Positions 50,250 through 60,250 are shown, counted from the stretch's first letter. The stretch is DNA of 64,000 nucleotides from Clostridia bacterium (GCA_017456055.1 JAFTKC010000019.1:62001-126000); one strand, 5' to 3'. The notes: generated by a model not told the origin, from the letters alone. Translations and numbers: made by a program.

Positions 50250-52262
50250 ATGGAACTAACAAAAATTCGTGGAATAAGTGAAAAAAGAGAGCAGGATTTT
50301 AACAAACTCGGTATATTTGGCACGTCCCAATTAGCGAGATTTTTTCCACGCTCTTATTTAGATTTAAGAGAGAAACAACCACTTGTTTTTGTCTATCATA
50401 ACGACGTAGTTTTAACGACGGGAAAAGTGATGGGAATGCCGGTTAGAAGAAATTTTAGAAGAGGCGATATAGTTAGAATTTCTTGCGAACAAGAAGGGTT
50501 AATTTTTAGCGTAGTTTGGTTTAATCAACCTTACGTCGCAAGCAAACTTTTTGTGGGAAAGGAGTATCTTTTTTACGGAAGAGTAAGAGTGGAAAACGGC
50601 AGTTATCAACTAACGAATCCGTCGTTTGAACTATTGGATAATAACTTTAGATTAAAGGGTATAGTTCCGCAATATAAATTAAAGGGAAACCTAACGCAAA
50701 AACTTGTTAGAGATTCGGTAAAACTTTCTGTGGATATAGAAAAACCGTCGAGTATAATTCCAGAATTTTTACAAAGAAAATACGCTCTTGGTCCGTTATA
50801 TTCGGCTTTTAAGGAAGTGCATAATCCAACGAGTTTTTCTTCGCTAGAAAAAGCGTCTGAAAGAATTGCTATTGAAGAATATTTTTCCTTAATTTCGGCG
50901 TTTAAGTATATAAAGGGCGGAAAGGAGCAAATAAGGCTGAATAAGTACGATTGTTCTCCTAAAGAACTATTAAAATTTATTTCAAATAGTTTTCCGTTTG
51001 AATTTACTGCTGGGCAAAAACAAGCGGTAAATCAAATTTTTGCCGATTTAACGGGAAATAAGGTGATGAATAGACTAGTTCAGGGGGACGTTGGAAGCGG
51101 TAAAACGGCAGTTTCCACTTGCGCCGTGTTTATAGCCGTAAAAAGTGGCTACCAAGTGTCTTTTTTAGCGCCGACGGAAGTTCTTGCTACCCAAAATTAT
51201 CAAATATTAAAAAGGGTTTTTACGGGTTATAACGTAGAACTTATTACGGGCTCAAAGACGGCAAAAGAGAAAAAACAAATAAAACTAGATTTAAAAGACG
51301 GAAAAATAGATATTATAGTCGGTACGCACGCTTTGCTACAAGAAGACGTGGAGTTTAAGAATCTATCTTTATGTATTTGCGACGAGCAACAACGTTTTGG
51401 GGTTGCTCAAAGAAGTAGTTTGGTAAATAAGGGATTTGCTTGTGACGTTTTAGTAATGAGCGCAACGCCAATTCCAAGGACTTTATCGCTTATTTTTTAC
51501 GGAGATTTAGATATCACCACGATTACCGATAAACCGAGTGAGAGAATAGAAATTCAAACGAATATCGTTCCTAAAAAAAAGTATTTAGATATGTTAGGGT
51601 TTATTTCTAAAGAAATAAAAGATGGCAAGCAAGCCTACTTTGTCAGTCCTAAAATCGAGGGGGATGAAGAGGGGGAAGTAATTTGCGTCACTGAACTTTT
51701 TGAAGAGTTAAAATCAAAAATGCCAGGCGTATCTTTTGGATTGCTTCACGGCAAGATGAAAGAAAAAGAGAAAACGCAAGTAATAGATAGTTTTAAGAAT
51801 AAAGAGATAGACGCGCTAGTTTCCACCACCGTTATAGAAGTAGGAGTGGACGTAAAAGACGCGTCGGTTATGGTAATATATAACGCTGAGAGATTCGGGC
51901 TATCTCAACTTCATCAACTAAGGGGAAGAGTAGGCAGATCTAATATTAAGAGTTATTGTTTTTTACTAACCAACAAAGTTGACGGCGAATCAATCGAAAG
52001 ATTAAGCGTTATAAAAAAATATTCGGACGGATTTAAGATTTCTGAATACGATTATAAAATAAGGGGCGCAGGAGATTTTATAGGAAGTCGTCAAAGTGGA
52101 AAATTTATGAACGATTTAGGTAGCCTTAATTACTCTACCGAGGCAATCTTCCTTGCGAAAAAGATAAGTGACGAGGCGTTTGAAATGGGACTAAGTAATG
52201 AGGAAATTAAAAAACAAGCTATGGAAAAATACTATAGATTAAAGGACATAATTTTAAATTAG
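50250..52262 (+). CDS. recG: ATP-dependent DNA helicase RecG
   Basis: Reverses stalled forks and migrates branched DNA. The 670 residues have the N-terminal wedge OB-fold (about 45-140), helicase motif I GDVGSGKTAVSTCAV near 275, motif II CDEQQRFGVAQR (DEQQ in place of the usual DEQH), motif III VMSATPIPRTLSLIFYGDLD (quoted in part), and the C-terminal helicase lobe with VSTTVIEVGVDVKDAS, QLRGRVGRSN and the RecG tail GAGDFIGSRQSG. ATG 50250 has no Shine-Dalgarno sequence. It follows the DhaL-kinase gene as in Bacillus. Confidence 0.96.
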   Translation: MELTKIRGISEKREQDFNKLGIFGTSQLARFFPRSYLDLREKQPLVFVYHNDVVLTTGKVMGMPVRRNFRRGDIVRISCEQEGLIFSVVWFNQPYVASKLFVGKEYLFYGRVRVENGSYQLTNPSFELLDNNFRLKGIVPQYKLKGNLTQKLVRDSVKLSVDIEKPSSIIPEFLQRKYALGPLYSAFKEVHNPTSFSSLEKASERIAIEEYFSLISAFKYIKGGKEQIRLNKYDCSPKELLKFISNSFPFEFTAGQKQAVNQIFADLTGNKVMNRLVQGDVGSGKTAVSTCAVFIAVKSGYQVSFLAPTEVLATQNYQILKRVFTGYNVELITGSKTAKEKKQIKLDLKDGKIDIIVGTHALLQEDVEFKNLSLCICDEQQRFGVAQRSSLVNKGFACDVLVMSATPIPRTLSLIFYGDLDITTITDKPSERIEIQTNIVPKKKYLDMLGFISKEIKDGKQAYFVSPKIEGDEEGEVICVTELFEELKSKMPGVSFGLLHGKMKEKEKTQVIDSFKNKEIDALVSTTVIEVGVDVKDASVMVIYNAERFGLSQLHQLRGRVGRSNIKSYCFLLTNKVDGESIERLSVIKKYSDGFKISEYDYKIRGAGDFIGSRQSGKFMNDLGSLNYSTEAIFLAKKISDEAFEMGLSNEEIKKQAMEKYYRLKDIILN

Positions 52263-52276
52263 TAGAATATCAACGG

Positions 52277-52306
52277 AAAAACCTGTTTTTGAACGGGTTT
52301 TTTTGT
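52277..52306 (+). terminator. Intrinsic terminator of recG
   Basis: AAAAACCTG (52277-52285) pairs with CGGGTTTTT (52294-52302), with one G-T pair, followed by more Ts. Confidence 0.8.
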
Positions 52307-52324
52307 TTTTTTATCATAAAATAT

Positions 52325-52354
52325 TTGCTATAATTCTTCAAAATATGTTAGAAT
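52325..52354 (+). promoter_or_regulatory. Candidate promoter of the first ABC fusion gene
   Basis: TTGCTA (52325-52330), 18 bp, TAGAAT (52349-52354). A second TATAAT at 52329-52334 has no convincing -35. Confidence 0.5.
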
Positions 52355-52385
52355 ATAACTTGTATTGTAAAGGGAGAGCAAAATT

Positions 52386-55382
52386 ATGCTAGAGTTAAAA
52401 AACGTAAGAAAAGTTTATACGACCAAGATTGGCGACGTCAATGCGCTTGACGACGTTAGCTTGACGTTTCCTGAAAAAGGGCTTGTATTTATAACGGGTA
52501 AGAGTGGTAGTGGTAAAACCACAATGCTTAACGTAGTTGGTGGATTAGATGGATTTGACGAAGGTGAAATCATTATAGACGGAAAGAGTTTTTCCGACCT
52601 AACTGCAAAAGATTACGATAGTTATAGAAATACCTTTATCGGCGTAGTATTCCAAGAATACAACCTACTTCCAGAATACACGGTTGAAAAGAACATTAAA
52701 ATTGCAACCGAATTACAAGGCGTAGTGGTTGACGAAAGCGAACTTGATAGATTGATGGATTTAGTTGGAATTAAGGAATTTAAGACTAGACTTCCATCGG
52801 AATTATCGGGTGGACAAATGCAAAGGGTTGCAATAGCCAGAGCGCTTATAAAGAACCCACACATTATTTTAGCAGACGAACCGACGGGCGCTCTTGATTC
52901 AGTGACAGGTATTCAAGTAATAGAAACCTTAAAAAACTTATCGAAAGAGAAACTAGTTATTATCGTTTCTCACGACCTAGAACTTGCTGAAAAGTACGCA
53001 GATAGAATTATAACCCTAAGAGACGGCAAAATTGTCGACGACGTAGAAGTTAACGACGTGACCGTGGAAGGCAATATTTACGACGGCAAGGTTTTATGTG
53101 TAAAATCGGGTGCAGACTTAAGCTTAGAAGAAAAAGATTTAGTAGTAGACGCAGTAAAAAATAGAAGACCGATTGAAGTTATCGACAACATTACTATTAG
53201 AGAAAAGAGCCCTACTAAACCTTTAGTAAATACGGATAAGGAAAACAAAAGTATTGAACTTATAAATAGTAAAATGAAATTTAAGAGCGCCGCAGAACTA
53301 GGTGTTAAGTCCCTAAAAGTTAAGCCTTTTAGACTTATTATTACTATACTTTTAGCAGTTATAGCGTTTGGTCTTTTCGGGGTGTTTGATTCGGTTGCAG
53401 CATACAATGAAAGCAAGATTTTATTTTACAACTTAAAAGATTCGGGCTTTAATTCTATCGTTGTCGACGCAGAATACACTAATAGTGACGGTGACGGCAG
53501 AAGTATAAAGATGTCGCAAGCCGAACTTGATAAAATAAACCAACAAACAAACTATAATTTTAAAGGCATAACTTATATAAACGATATATACGACACTAGT
53601 TCCAATAGTTCTGGTGAATATACGATAGCGCAGGTTGCAAACTATAGTACAAAAGTAAGACAGTCGTACTATTCTAAGAGAGTAAATGGAGTTATTGAGT
53701 TTGAAGATAAAAACTTAACCACCAAAATGGAAAAGGATGCAGACGGCAATAACGTTGAAGTTAAGTATATCACCGAAAACGGCTTTAACTTTAAGATATT
53801 GCACGGAGAATATCCAAGTTCATTTAACGAAGATGGAAGCGTTAGAAGGGGAGACGTAAGAAACGTAGGTATTTCTAAGCACCTAGCGGAATCTCTATTG
53901 GTGTTTGCTGGGTCTGAGAAATATGGCGATGTTAAATTAAATAGGATAGAAGACCTAGTAGGTGCACCGTTAACGTTAAAATCTACCACTTACACTATAA
54001 CTTGTATTATTGATTGTGGAGAAATTCCAGAAAGGTATAATCCGCTTAAAGGTGCGGATGAACTAGACAATGAATACGCTGCTCTTGCAAAGGAATATAA
54101 GTCTTTCCTAGGCTCAAGCGCATATCTAAACTTATTTATGGATGCAGGCGTGTTTGATTATAATAAATCATTATTTAACAGGGTGAATTCGTACTACGCG
54201 CCAGATGCGGCTACTTCGTTTAAGGTAGAAAGCATTGCTACTCCTTTTACTATTTCTAAAACGACTTCTCAGTGGTTTGCAGTAGAAGATATACCAACTA
54301 GCAATTATATAACCTTCGACTATGTTGAGAGTAAAGATGATAAAGGTAAAACTGTTTATAATAACGTCCCAATAAGAGAGAACGAAGTATTAATCAATGC
54401 AACTAAGCTTATTCCGTTATTTGCAACCGAGTACGGCGTTATTGGAAACACCGACAAGGTAAACGGCTTTAAGACTCAAGATTTAATGCAAAGTTATGGC
54501 AACATTATTAAGGATGAACTAAATCCAAACGGCGTAAAATATGCATTTGAGGACAAGAGAGATGCAATGAATGCTTTCATTAAGATAATGGAAGATTTTA
54601 CTGCTCCAAGTTTAACGGGTTCATTGCTTGGTCAAAACATAACTAGCAAAAATGTTCAATTAACTCAAACCTTCTCGGATTCAGGATTGAAAAAGGTAAA
54701 TAATCTAAAGGTAGTTGGTGTGTACTTTAATATTGAAAAGAACGATGCAACGCCAACCAACTGGATATTTGCGTTAAGAAAAGCCGATTTATCTAAGGTT
54801 GGAGTATACGACGGACAAGGGTTTTATATTAGAGCAATTTCTCCTGTAAATATCAACTCGGATTCTCGTGAATTGCTAGCAAATATGATGACTAAAGACA
54901 CTGGTCTTCAACTAACTTGGTATAAAAATACAACCATTTCAGGCTTAACAGATAATGCCTTTAAGGTTAAAGAAATGTTTGAAATATTTATTTACGTTGA
55001 TATAGTGCTTGCTTTCTTTGCCGTATTTATGCTATCAAATTATATTTCAACGAGCATAATTCAAAAAAGGCAAACTATCGGTATTTTAAGGGCTCTAGGC
55101 TCAAACGGAAGAGATATCTTTAGAATGTTTATTATAGAGAGTTTAGTTATAGCGGTATTAAGTGGTATTTTTGCAATAGTGTTTGGCTTGATTGGTTGTC
55201 ACTTGGTTAACTTCTATATAAATACATACATGTCAATCAACGTTAACTTCGCAATATTTGAATTTAGACAAGGCTTATTAATTTTCTTGTCAACGGTAAT
55301 AACTTCGCTCGTAGCGTCGCTTATTCCAATTATTAGAACGTGTAAGCGTAAGCCTGTTGAACTTATTAGAAAATCACTTTAA
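52386..55382 (+). CDS. ABC transporter ATPase-permease fusion (MacB/FtsX type), 998 aa
   Basis: The N-terminal ATPase (1 to about 225) has Walker A TGKSGSGKTTML near 38-49, signature LSGGQMQRVAIARAL and Walker B IILADEPTGALDS. A linker leads to TM1 (about 310-333), a roughly 530-residue extracytoplasmic domain, and three C-terminal helices of the FtsX type (about 868-890, 915-945, 960-985). Such four-helix permeases act as mechanotransducers or export lipid-linked, peptide or drug substrates. The substrate is unknown; no two-component or lipoprotein partner is adjacent. GGGAGAGC precedes ATG 52386. The gene stands between terminators. Confidence 0.88.
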   Translation: MLELKNVRKVYTTKIGDVNALDDVSLTFPEKGLVFITGKSGSGKTTMLNVVGGLDGFDEGEIIIDGKSFSDLTAKDYDSYRNTFIGVVFQEYNLLPEYTVEKNIKIATELQGVVVDESELDRLMDLVGIKEFKTRLPSELSGGQMQRVAIARALIKNPHIILADEPTGALDSVTGIQVIETLKNLSKEKLVIIVSHDLELAEKYADRIITLRDGKIVDDVEVNDVTVEGNIYDGKVLCVKSGADLSLEEKDLVVDAVKNRRPIEVIDNITIREKSPTKPLVNTDKENKSIELINSKMKFKSAAELGVKSLKVKPFRLIITILLAVIAFGLFGVFDSVAAYNESKILFYNLKDSGFNSIVVDAEYTNSDGDGRSIKMSQAELDKINQQTNYNFKGITYINDIYDTSSNSSGEYTIAQVANYSTKVRQSYYSKRVNGVIEFEDKNLTTKMEKDADGNNVEVKYITENGFNFKILHGEYPSSFNEDGSVRRGDVRNVGISKHLAESLLVFAGSEKYGDVKLNRIEDLVGAPLTLKSTTYTITCIIDCGEIPERYNPLKGADELDNEYAALAKEYKSFLGSSAYLNLFMDAGVFDYNKSLFNRVNSYYAPDAATSFKVESIATPFTISKTTSQWFAVEDIPTSNYITFDYVESKDDKGKTVYNNVPIRENEVLINATKLIPLFATEYGVIGNTDKVNGFKTQDLMQSYGNIIKDELNPNGVKYAFEDKRDAMNAFIKIMEDFTAPSLTGSLLGQNITSKNVQLTQTFSDSGLKKVNNLKVVGVYFNIEKNDATPTNWIFALRKADLSKVGVYDGQGFYIRAISPVNINSDSRELLANMMTKDTGLQLTWYKNTTISGLTDNAFKVKEMFEIFIYVDIVLAFFAVFMLSNYISTSIIQKRQTIGILRALGSNGRDIFRMFIIESLVIAVLSGIFAIVFGLIGCHLVNFYINTYMSINVNFAIFEFRQGLLIFLSTVITSLVASLIPIIRTCKRKPVELIRKSL

Positions 55383-55393
55383 TTTACAAACTT

Positions 55394-55426
55394 AAAATCT
55401 TCACGATTTTTTCGTGAAGATTTTTC
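55394..55426 (+). terminator. Intrinsic terminator of the first ABC fusion gene
   Basis: AAAATCTTCACG (55394-55405) pairs with CGTGAAGATTTTT (55413-55425), followed by Ts. Confidence 0.9.
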
Positions 55427-55446
55427 TTTTCTATCTACTAAAATAG

Positions 55447-55474
55447 TTGACAAATTATACGCTATGATTATAAT
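55447..55474 (+). promoter_or_regulatory. Promoter of htpG
   Basis: TTGACA (55447-55452), 16 bp, TATAAT (55469-55474). Transcription would start within the CIRCE element. Confidence 0.85.
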
Positions 55475-55479
55475 AATAA

Positions 55480-55506
55480 TTAGCACTCTAAGTCTTTGAG
55501 TGCTAA
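55480..55506. promoter_or_regulatory. CIRCE element (HrcA operator)
   Basis: TTAGCACTC (55480-55488), nine bases, GAGTGCTAA (55498-55506): a perfect match to the CIRCE consensus. Binding of HrcA here would block the htpG promoter; release follows heat stress. hrcA itself is not in the window. Confidence 0.97.
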
Positions 55507-55519
55507 AAGGAGACTTGTA

Positions 55520-57391
55520 ATGAAACAATTTAAGACCGAATCAAAAAGAATATTAGATTTAATGATAAATTCAATCTACACAAATAAAGAAATTTTCTTA
55601 AGAGAACTTATTTCCAACGCCTCGGACGCCATTGACAAATTAAAGTTTATATCTTTAACCGACAACGGCGTAAATATTGATTTCAAGATTTTTATAAAAG
55701 CAAATAAGACAGATAGAACCTTAACTATAGAAGACAACGGAATTGGTATGGACGAGGCTACTTTAGAAAAGAACTTAGGCACTATTGCCGAGTCTGGCAC
55801 GTTGGCGTTTAAAAAGGAAAACCAAGGGGAAGAGAACGAACTTATAGGGCAATTCGGCGTAGGCTTTTACTCTGCTTTTATGGTTGCTGATAAAATTGAA
55901 GTGTTTTCAAAGGCATACGGAAAGGAAGATGCTTTTAAATGGGAAAGCAAAGGGGTAGAGGGCTACCAAATTTCAAAGACGGAAAAAAAGGACGTCGGCA
56001 CTAAAATTGTTTTATGGCTTAAAGAAGACACCGAAGATTACAAATATTCGGACTTTTTAGAGCAATATAAATTAAGCGCGTTAATTAAGCAATATTCGGA
56101 TTATATTAGATATCCTATCAATATGGAGATGTCTAGAAGAAGACTTATCGATGGCACGGAAGAGAATCCACAATACGAAGAAAGCGTTAGCGAAGAAACT
56201 CTAAATAGTATGGTTCCACTTTGGAAAAAAACAAAGAGTGAAGTGACAAAAGAGAGTCTTAACGAATTCTACAAAAACGAATTCCACGATTATATGGACG
56301 CATTAAAGGGAATTTATGCTAAAATTGAGGGGGCTGTCACTTACGATACCTTGCTTTTCTTCCCGTCAAAAGCGCCGATTGATTACTATTCTAAGGACTA
56401 TAAAAAGGGCTTAAAGTTATATTGCAACGGCGTAATGATTATGGAAAAGTGCGAAGAGTTAATTCCCGATTATTTTGGATTCGTTAGGGGAATAGTTGAT
56501 TCTGCCGATTTAAGTTTAAATATTTCGCGTGAAATTTTGCAACAAGATAGGCAAGTTAAAGCCATTGCAAATAGCATTGAAAAGAAAATCTCTTCGGAAC
56601 TTAAAAAACTTATGGAAGAGGAGAGAGAAATCTACGAAAAACTCTTTGCAGAGTTTGGTTTATCTATTAAATTCGGCGTTTATGCCGGCTTTGGTATGAA
56701 CAAAGACAAGTTGAAAGATTTCTTAATGTTCTACTCAAGTAGAAAGGAAAAACTAGTCACCTTAAAAGAGTACGTTGAAGGTATGCAAGAAGGACAAGAA
56801 GAAATTTACTATGCTTGTGGAGAAAACTATCAAAAAATTGCTAAACTTCCACAGATAGAAAAAGCTAAAGAAAAAGGCTACGAAATTCTTTATTTTAAGG
56901 ATGGTGTAGACGAATTTGTTGCTAAGATTTTAATTGATTATGAGGGTAAAAAGTTCAAATCAGTTGCTGAAAGCGACTTTTCGCTTGATACCGAAGAAGA
57001 AAAGACTCAACTTGATCAAAAGAGAGAAGAGTATAAAGATATGCTCTCTGCAATCAAAGAAGATTTAGGCGATAAAGTAAAGGAAGTAAGACTAACTTCT
57101 AACCTTAAAACGTATCCCGTATGTCTAATTGCTTCAGGAGACGTTTCTATTGAAATGGAAAAAGTATTTGCGTCCATGCCAAACGCTGATGGAAGAATTA
57201 AAGCGGATAAGATTTTAGAGATAAGCGCAACGCATTCTATTTTGAAAACACTTGAAGAAGCGTATAAATCGGACAGAGAAAGACTAAAAAAATACTCGGT
57301 AGTTTTATACGAGCAAGCAAGAATACTAGAAGGTCTTGCTATTGAAAATACTGAAGAATTCGTTAATTCATTAACTGATATAATTAAATAG
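55520..57391 (+). CDS. htpG: Hsp90 chaperone HtpG
   Basis: ATP-dependent Hsp90 homologue of 624 residues. The N-terminal GHKL ATPase shows ELISNASDAIDKLKF, TIEDNGIGMDEATLE, GTIAESGT and GQFGVGFYSAFMVADK. The middle domain has LYCNGVMIMEKCEELIPDYF (part) and NISREILQQDR; the C-terminal dimer domain follows. ATG 55520 with AAAAGGAG is the true start; an upstream frame runs through the CIRCE element. Heat-shock control by HrcA is clear from the operator. Confidence 0.97.
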   Translation: MKQFKTESKRILDLMINSIYTNKEIFLRELISNASDAIDKLKFISLTDNGVNIDFKIFIKANKTDRTLTIEDNGIGMDEATLEKNLGTIAESGTLAFKKENQGEENELIGQFGVGFYSAFMVADKIEVFSKAYGKEDAFKWESKGVEGYQISKTEKKDVGTKIVLWLKEDTEDYKYSDFLEQYKLSALIKQYSDYIRYPINMEMSRRRLIDGTEENPQYEESVSEETLNSMVPLWKKTKSEVTKESLNEFYKNEFHDYMDALKGIYAKIEGAVTYDTLLFFPSKAPIDYYSKDYKKGLKLYCNGVMIMEKCEELIPDYFGFVRGIVDSADLSLNISREILQQDRQVKAIANSIEKKISSELKKLMEEEREIYEKLFAEFGLSIKFGVYAGFGMNKDKLKDFLMFYSSRKEKLVTLKEYVEGMQEGQEEIYYACGENYQKIAKLPQIEKAKEKGYEILYFKDGVDEFVAKILIDYEGKKFKSVAESDFSLDTEEEKTQLDQKREEYKDMLSAIKEDLGDKVKEVRLTSNLKTYPVCLIASGDVSIEMEKVFASMPNADGRIKADKILEISATHSILKTLEEAYKSDRERLKKYSVVLYEQARILEGLAIENTEEFVNSLTDIIK

Positions 57392-57403
57392 CAAAAAACG
57401 ATA

Positions 57404-57442
57404 AAAAATTCTTGAAAACACCATAATTTTCAAGGATTTTTT
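57404..57442 (+). terminator. Intrinsic terminator of htpG
   Basis: AAAAATTCTTGAAAA pairs, with a G-T pair, with TTTTCAAGGATTTTTT around an eight-base loop. Confidence 0.8.
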
Positions 57443-57495
57443 AAGTTGTATGCATTAGAATTTATATATTAAAGTTTATATAAGGAAAATTGTAA

Positions 57496-60141
57496 ATGTT
57501 AACGTTAAAAAATATTACCAAACGCTACAAGGTTGCAGGGGGCGACTTGCTCGCTCTAAAAGGGATAAACGTAAGTTTTAGGAAGAACGAATTCGTTTCG
57601 ATTCTAGGACCTTCGGGGTGTGGAAAAACCACCACGCTTAATATCGTGGGTGGATTAGATAAATATACTTCGGGCGACTTAATTATTAACGGCAAAAGTA
57701 CCAAGAATTTTACCGATAGGGATTGGGACGTTTATAGAAACCATAGAATTGGATTTATCTTTCAAAGTTATAACCTAATTCCTCACCAAACGGTGCTAGG
57801 AAACGTTGAACTTGCCTTAACGATTTCTGGTGTTTCTAAGGAAGAGAGAATTAAAAGATCAAAAAAAGCACTAGAAAAGGTGGGGTTAAGTTCGGAAATA
57901 AACAAGTATCCAAACCAATTATCTGGTGGTCAATGCCAAAGAGTTGCAATCGCGAGAGCGCTTGTTAATGAGCCTGATATTTTACTTGCAGACGAGCCTA
58001 CGGGCGCTCTAGATAGTAAAACTAGTGTTCAAATTATGGATTTGATTAAGGAAATCAGCAAGGAAAAACTAGTAATTATGGTCACTCATAACGGCGAACT
58101 TGCTGAAAAATATTCCACGAGAATTGTAAAACTTTTTGATGGTGAAATAGTAGAGGATACTAACCCTTATATAGTAGAAGACAAACAAGAGAAAGAAGAA
58201 GTTGAAAAGATAGATAAAAAAACAAAGAAAGACAAGGCAAAAATGAGTTGGTGGACGGCTTTTAAATTGTCGGCTAGAAACTTATTCACTAAAAGGGGAA
58301 GAACGGCTTTAACGTCAATTGCGGGCTCTATTGGTATTATAGGTATTTCAGCAGTGTTAGCCGTTTCTACAGGCGTTCGTACGTATATAGCGAGCATGCA
58401 AGACGATATGCTATCGGGCAATCCTATAATGGTGCAAGAATCGGCAATAGACTTTACTGCTATGTCCGAAGACCTTTCGTTTGAGGAAAAAGTTGATTTT
58501 GTTAAGCAAGAGGGCTACGTTAACGTAGATAAGATGATAGAATTCTTGGCTAAGCAGTACAAAGCAGTAAACACACTCTTTACTCAAAACGATATTAGAC
58601 AAGAGTACGTTGACTACGTTAAGGCAATGCCGAAAGAGTACGGGACGTTAAATATTGATTACGGCATAGACGTGACGAATAACATATATACCAACTTTAA
58701 TAAAGACGCTGAAAGTGAAAGAAACGTTTCTCTTTCGGCAATCAAGCAAATATATACTGGAGTAATCGGTAAAACTACGTTAAGCGATCAAGCGCCCGTA
58801 ATAGCCTCGCTTGGCGACGTGTTTATGGTAAAACCCGACGATAACGATTATATTCTAACTCAGTACGACTTGCTTGACGGACAACTAGCCAAAGAAAAAG
58901 ACGAAATTATGATAGTTTTATCTAAAGATACGGCGTTAACCGACCTAATGCTTGGTCAACTCGGCTACTATACTCAAGACGAGTTTATGAACATCGTAAG
59001 CAAAGTTGACGACGTGGAGGGAAACGAAAACCCAAACCTAGATAAAGAGAGATTTTCCTATCAAGAATTAAAAGGAAAAGAGTTTATTTGGTATGATAAC
59101 GCCACGGTGTTTGGCAAAAAAGTGACTGTTCCGGCAAACTTCAGCCCAACGGGAACTACCCTTCATAGTTTTACCTATAATTATAATAGCAGTGCTTTTA
59201 CACAAGAACAAAAAGATAACGGGCTAAAACTGAAAGTGGTTGGCATTTTACAGCCCAAAGAGAACATTAACTTTGGCTGTCTACAAAGTGGAATATATTA
59301 TACGAGTGCTTTATCGGAGTACGTTATTGAAAAAAATTATGATAGCGAGATTGCAACACACTTTAGAGATACTACTAATAATCCAGACGGATCAACTTCA
59401 ATAGCGGCGTATACCTACGATTTTAACTATGAGGGCGTAGATTATAGCGGAACTGCTCAAGTTGGTAAATATAATCAAATGATGAGTATGTTTAGTGGTG
59501 GAACTCCGGTTTATCAGTTGACTTCACGCCATTTAGGAGGGGAAAAGGTCGCAAACTCAATATATATTTACCCTAGCGACTTTGACACTAAAGATTTAGT
59601 AAACCAATATTTAGATAAATGGAATAGTGAAGAAGATATCGTAGTTAACGGAAAAACTTATACCATTGAGGATAGGATAGAAACAAAATATACCGATACG
59701 CTTTCGTTAGTAATATCAATGATAAATACCATGATAGACGTAGTCACCTACGCACTTATAGCGTTCACTTCGCTATCCTTAGTGGTGTCTTGCGTAATGA
59801 TAGCCATTATAACGTACGTTTCGGTTATGGAAAGAGTAAAAGAAATCGGTGTTATTCGTTCGCTTGGTGGTAGAAAAAGAGACGTTTCCAATTTATTTAA
59901 CGTTGAAACGCTTATTATTGGTGGAATGTCAGGTTTATTTGGCGTTGGATTCACTTATCTACTATCGTTGATAGTTAACGTGATAATACAATCACTTGCA
60001 GGATTTAACATTATGATATTGCCTATAACTACCGCTTTAATATTGATAACGCTTAGTATATTGTTAACGGTAATTTCCGGTTTGATTCCGGCAAGAAAAG
60101 CCGCTCAACAAGATCCTGTGGTCGCTTTAAGAACTGAATAA
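57496..60141 (+). CDS. ABC transporter ATPase-permease fusion (MacB/FtsX type), 881 aa
   Basis: The ATPase (about 1-225) has Walker A GPSGCGKTTTLNIVGG, signature LSGGQCQRVAIARAL and ILLADEPTGALDS. A lysine/glutamate-rich linker leads to TM1 (about 268-292, TSIAGSIGIIGISAVLAVST), an extracytoplasmic domain of about 450 residues, and three C-terminal helices ending in PARKAAQQDPVVALRTE, the FtsX ending. Its layout matches the fusion at 52386 but the extracytoplasmic parts are unlike each other. AAGGAAAAT precedes the ATG. No partner gene is adjacent, and no strong promoter was seen. Confidence 0.88.
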   Translation: MLTLKNITKRYKVAGGDLLALKGINVSFRKNEFVSILGPSGCGKTTTLNIVGGLDKYTSGDLIINGKSTKNFTDRDWDVYRNHRIGFIFQSYNLIPHQTVLGNVELALTISGVSKEERIKRSKKALEKVGLSSEINKYPNQLSGGQCQRVAIARALVNEPDILLADEPTGALDSKTSVQIMDLIKEISKEKLVIMVTHNGELAEKYSTRIVKLFDGEIVEDTNPYIVEDKQEKEEVEKIDKKTKKDKAKMSWWTAFKLSARNLFTKRGRTALTSIAGSIGIIGISAVLAVSTGVRTYIASMQDDMLSGNPIMVQESAIDFTAMSEDLSFEEKVDFVKQEGYVNVDKMIEFLAKQYKAVNTLFTQNDIRQEYVDYVKAMPKEYGTLNIDYGIDVTNNIYTNFNKDAESERNVSLSAIKQIYTGVIGKTTLSDQAPVIASLGDVFMVKPDDNDYILTQYDLLDGQLAKEKDEIMIVLSKDTALTDLMLGQLGYYTQDEFMNIVSKVDDVEGNENPNLDKERFSYQELKGKEFIWYDNATVFGKKVTVPANFSPTGTTLHSFTYNYNSSAFTQEQKDNGLKLKVVGILQPKENINFGCLQSGIYYTSALSEYVIEKNYDSEIATHFRDTTNNPDGSTSIAAYTYDFNYEGVDYSGTAQVGKYNQMMSMFSGGTPVYQLTSRHLGGEKVANSIYIYPSDFDTKDLVNQYLDKWNSEEDIVVNGKTYTIEDRIETKYTDTLSLVISMINTMIDVVTYALIAFTSLSLVVSCVMIAIITYVSVMERVKEIGVIRSLGGRKRDVSNLFNVETLIIGGMSGLFGVGFTYLLSLIVNVIIQSLAGFNIMILPITTALILITLSILLTVISGLIPARKAAQQDPVVALRTE

Positions 60142-60156
60142 AGAATAAAATAAATT

Positions 60157-60186
60157 AAAAGCCTAGTCGCTACTAGGCTTTTTTGT
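60157..60186 (+). terminator. Intrinsic terminator of the second ABC fusion gene
   Basis: AAAAGCCTAGT, CGCT loop, ACTAGGCTTTTTT. Confidence 0.9.
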
Positions 60187-60217
60187 TTTTTAAAATTTAA
60201 AATTTGATGAAAATCTC

Positions 60218-60246
60218 TTGACACCATAAAACACCTATGCTATAAT
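60218..60246 (+). promoter_or_regulatory. Promoter of the sdpR-sdpI-vanW-like unit
   Basis: Consensus TTGACA (60218-60223), 17 bp, TATAAT (60241-60246). Confidence 0.88.
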
Positions 60247-60250
60247 ATAT

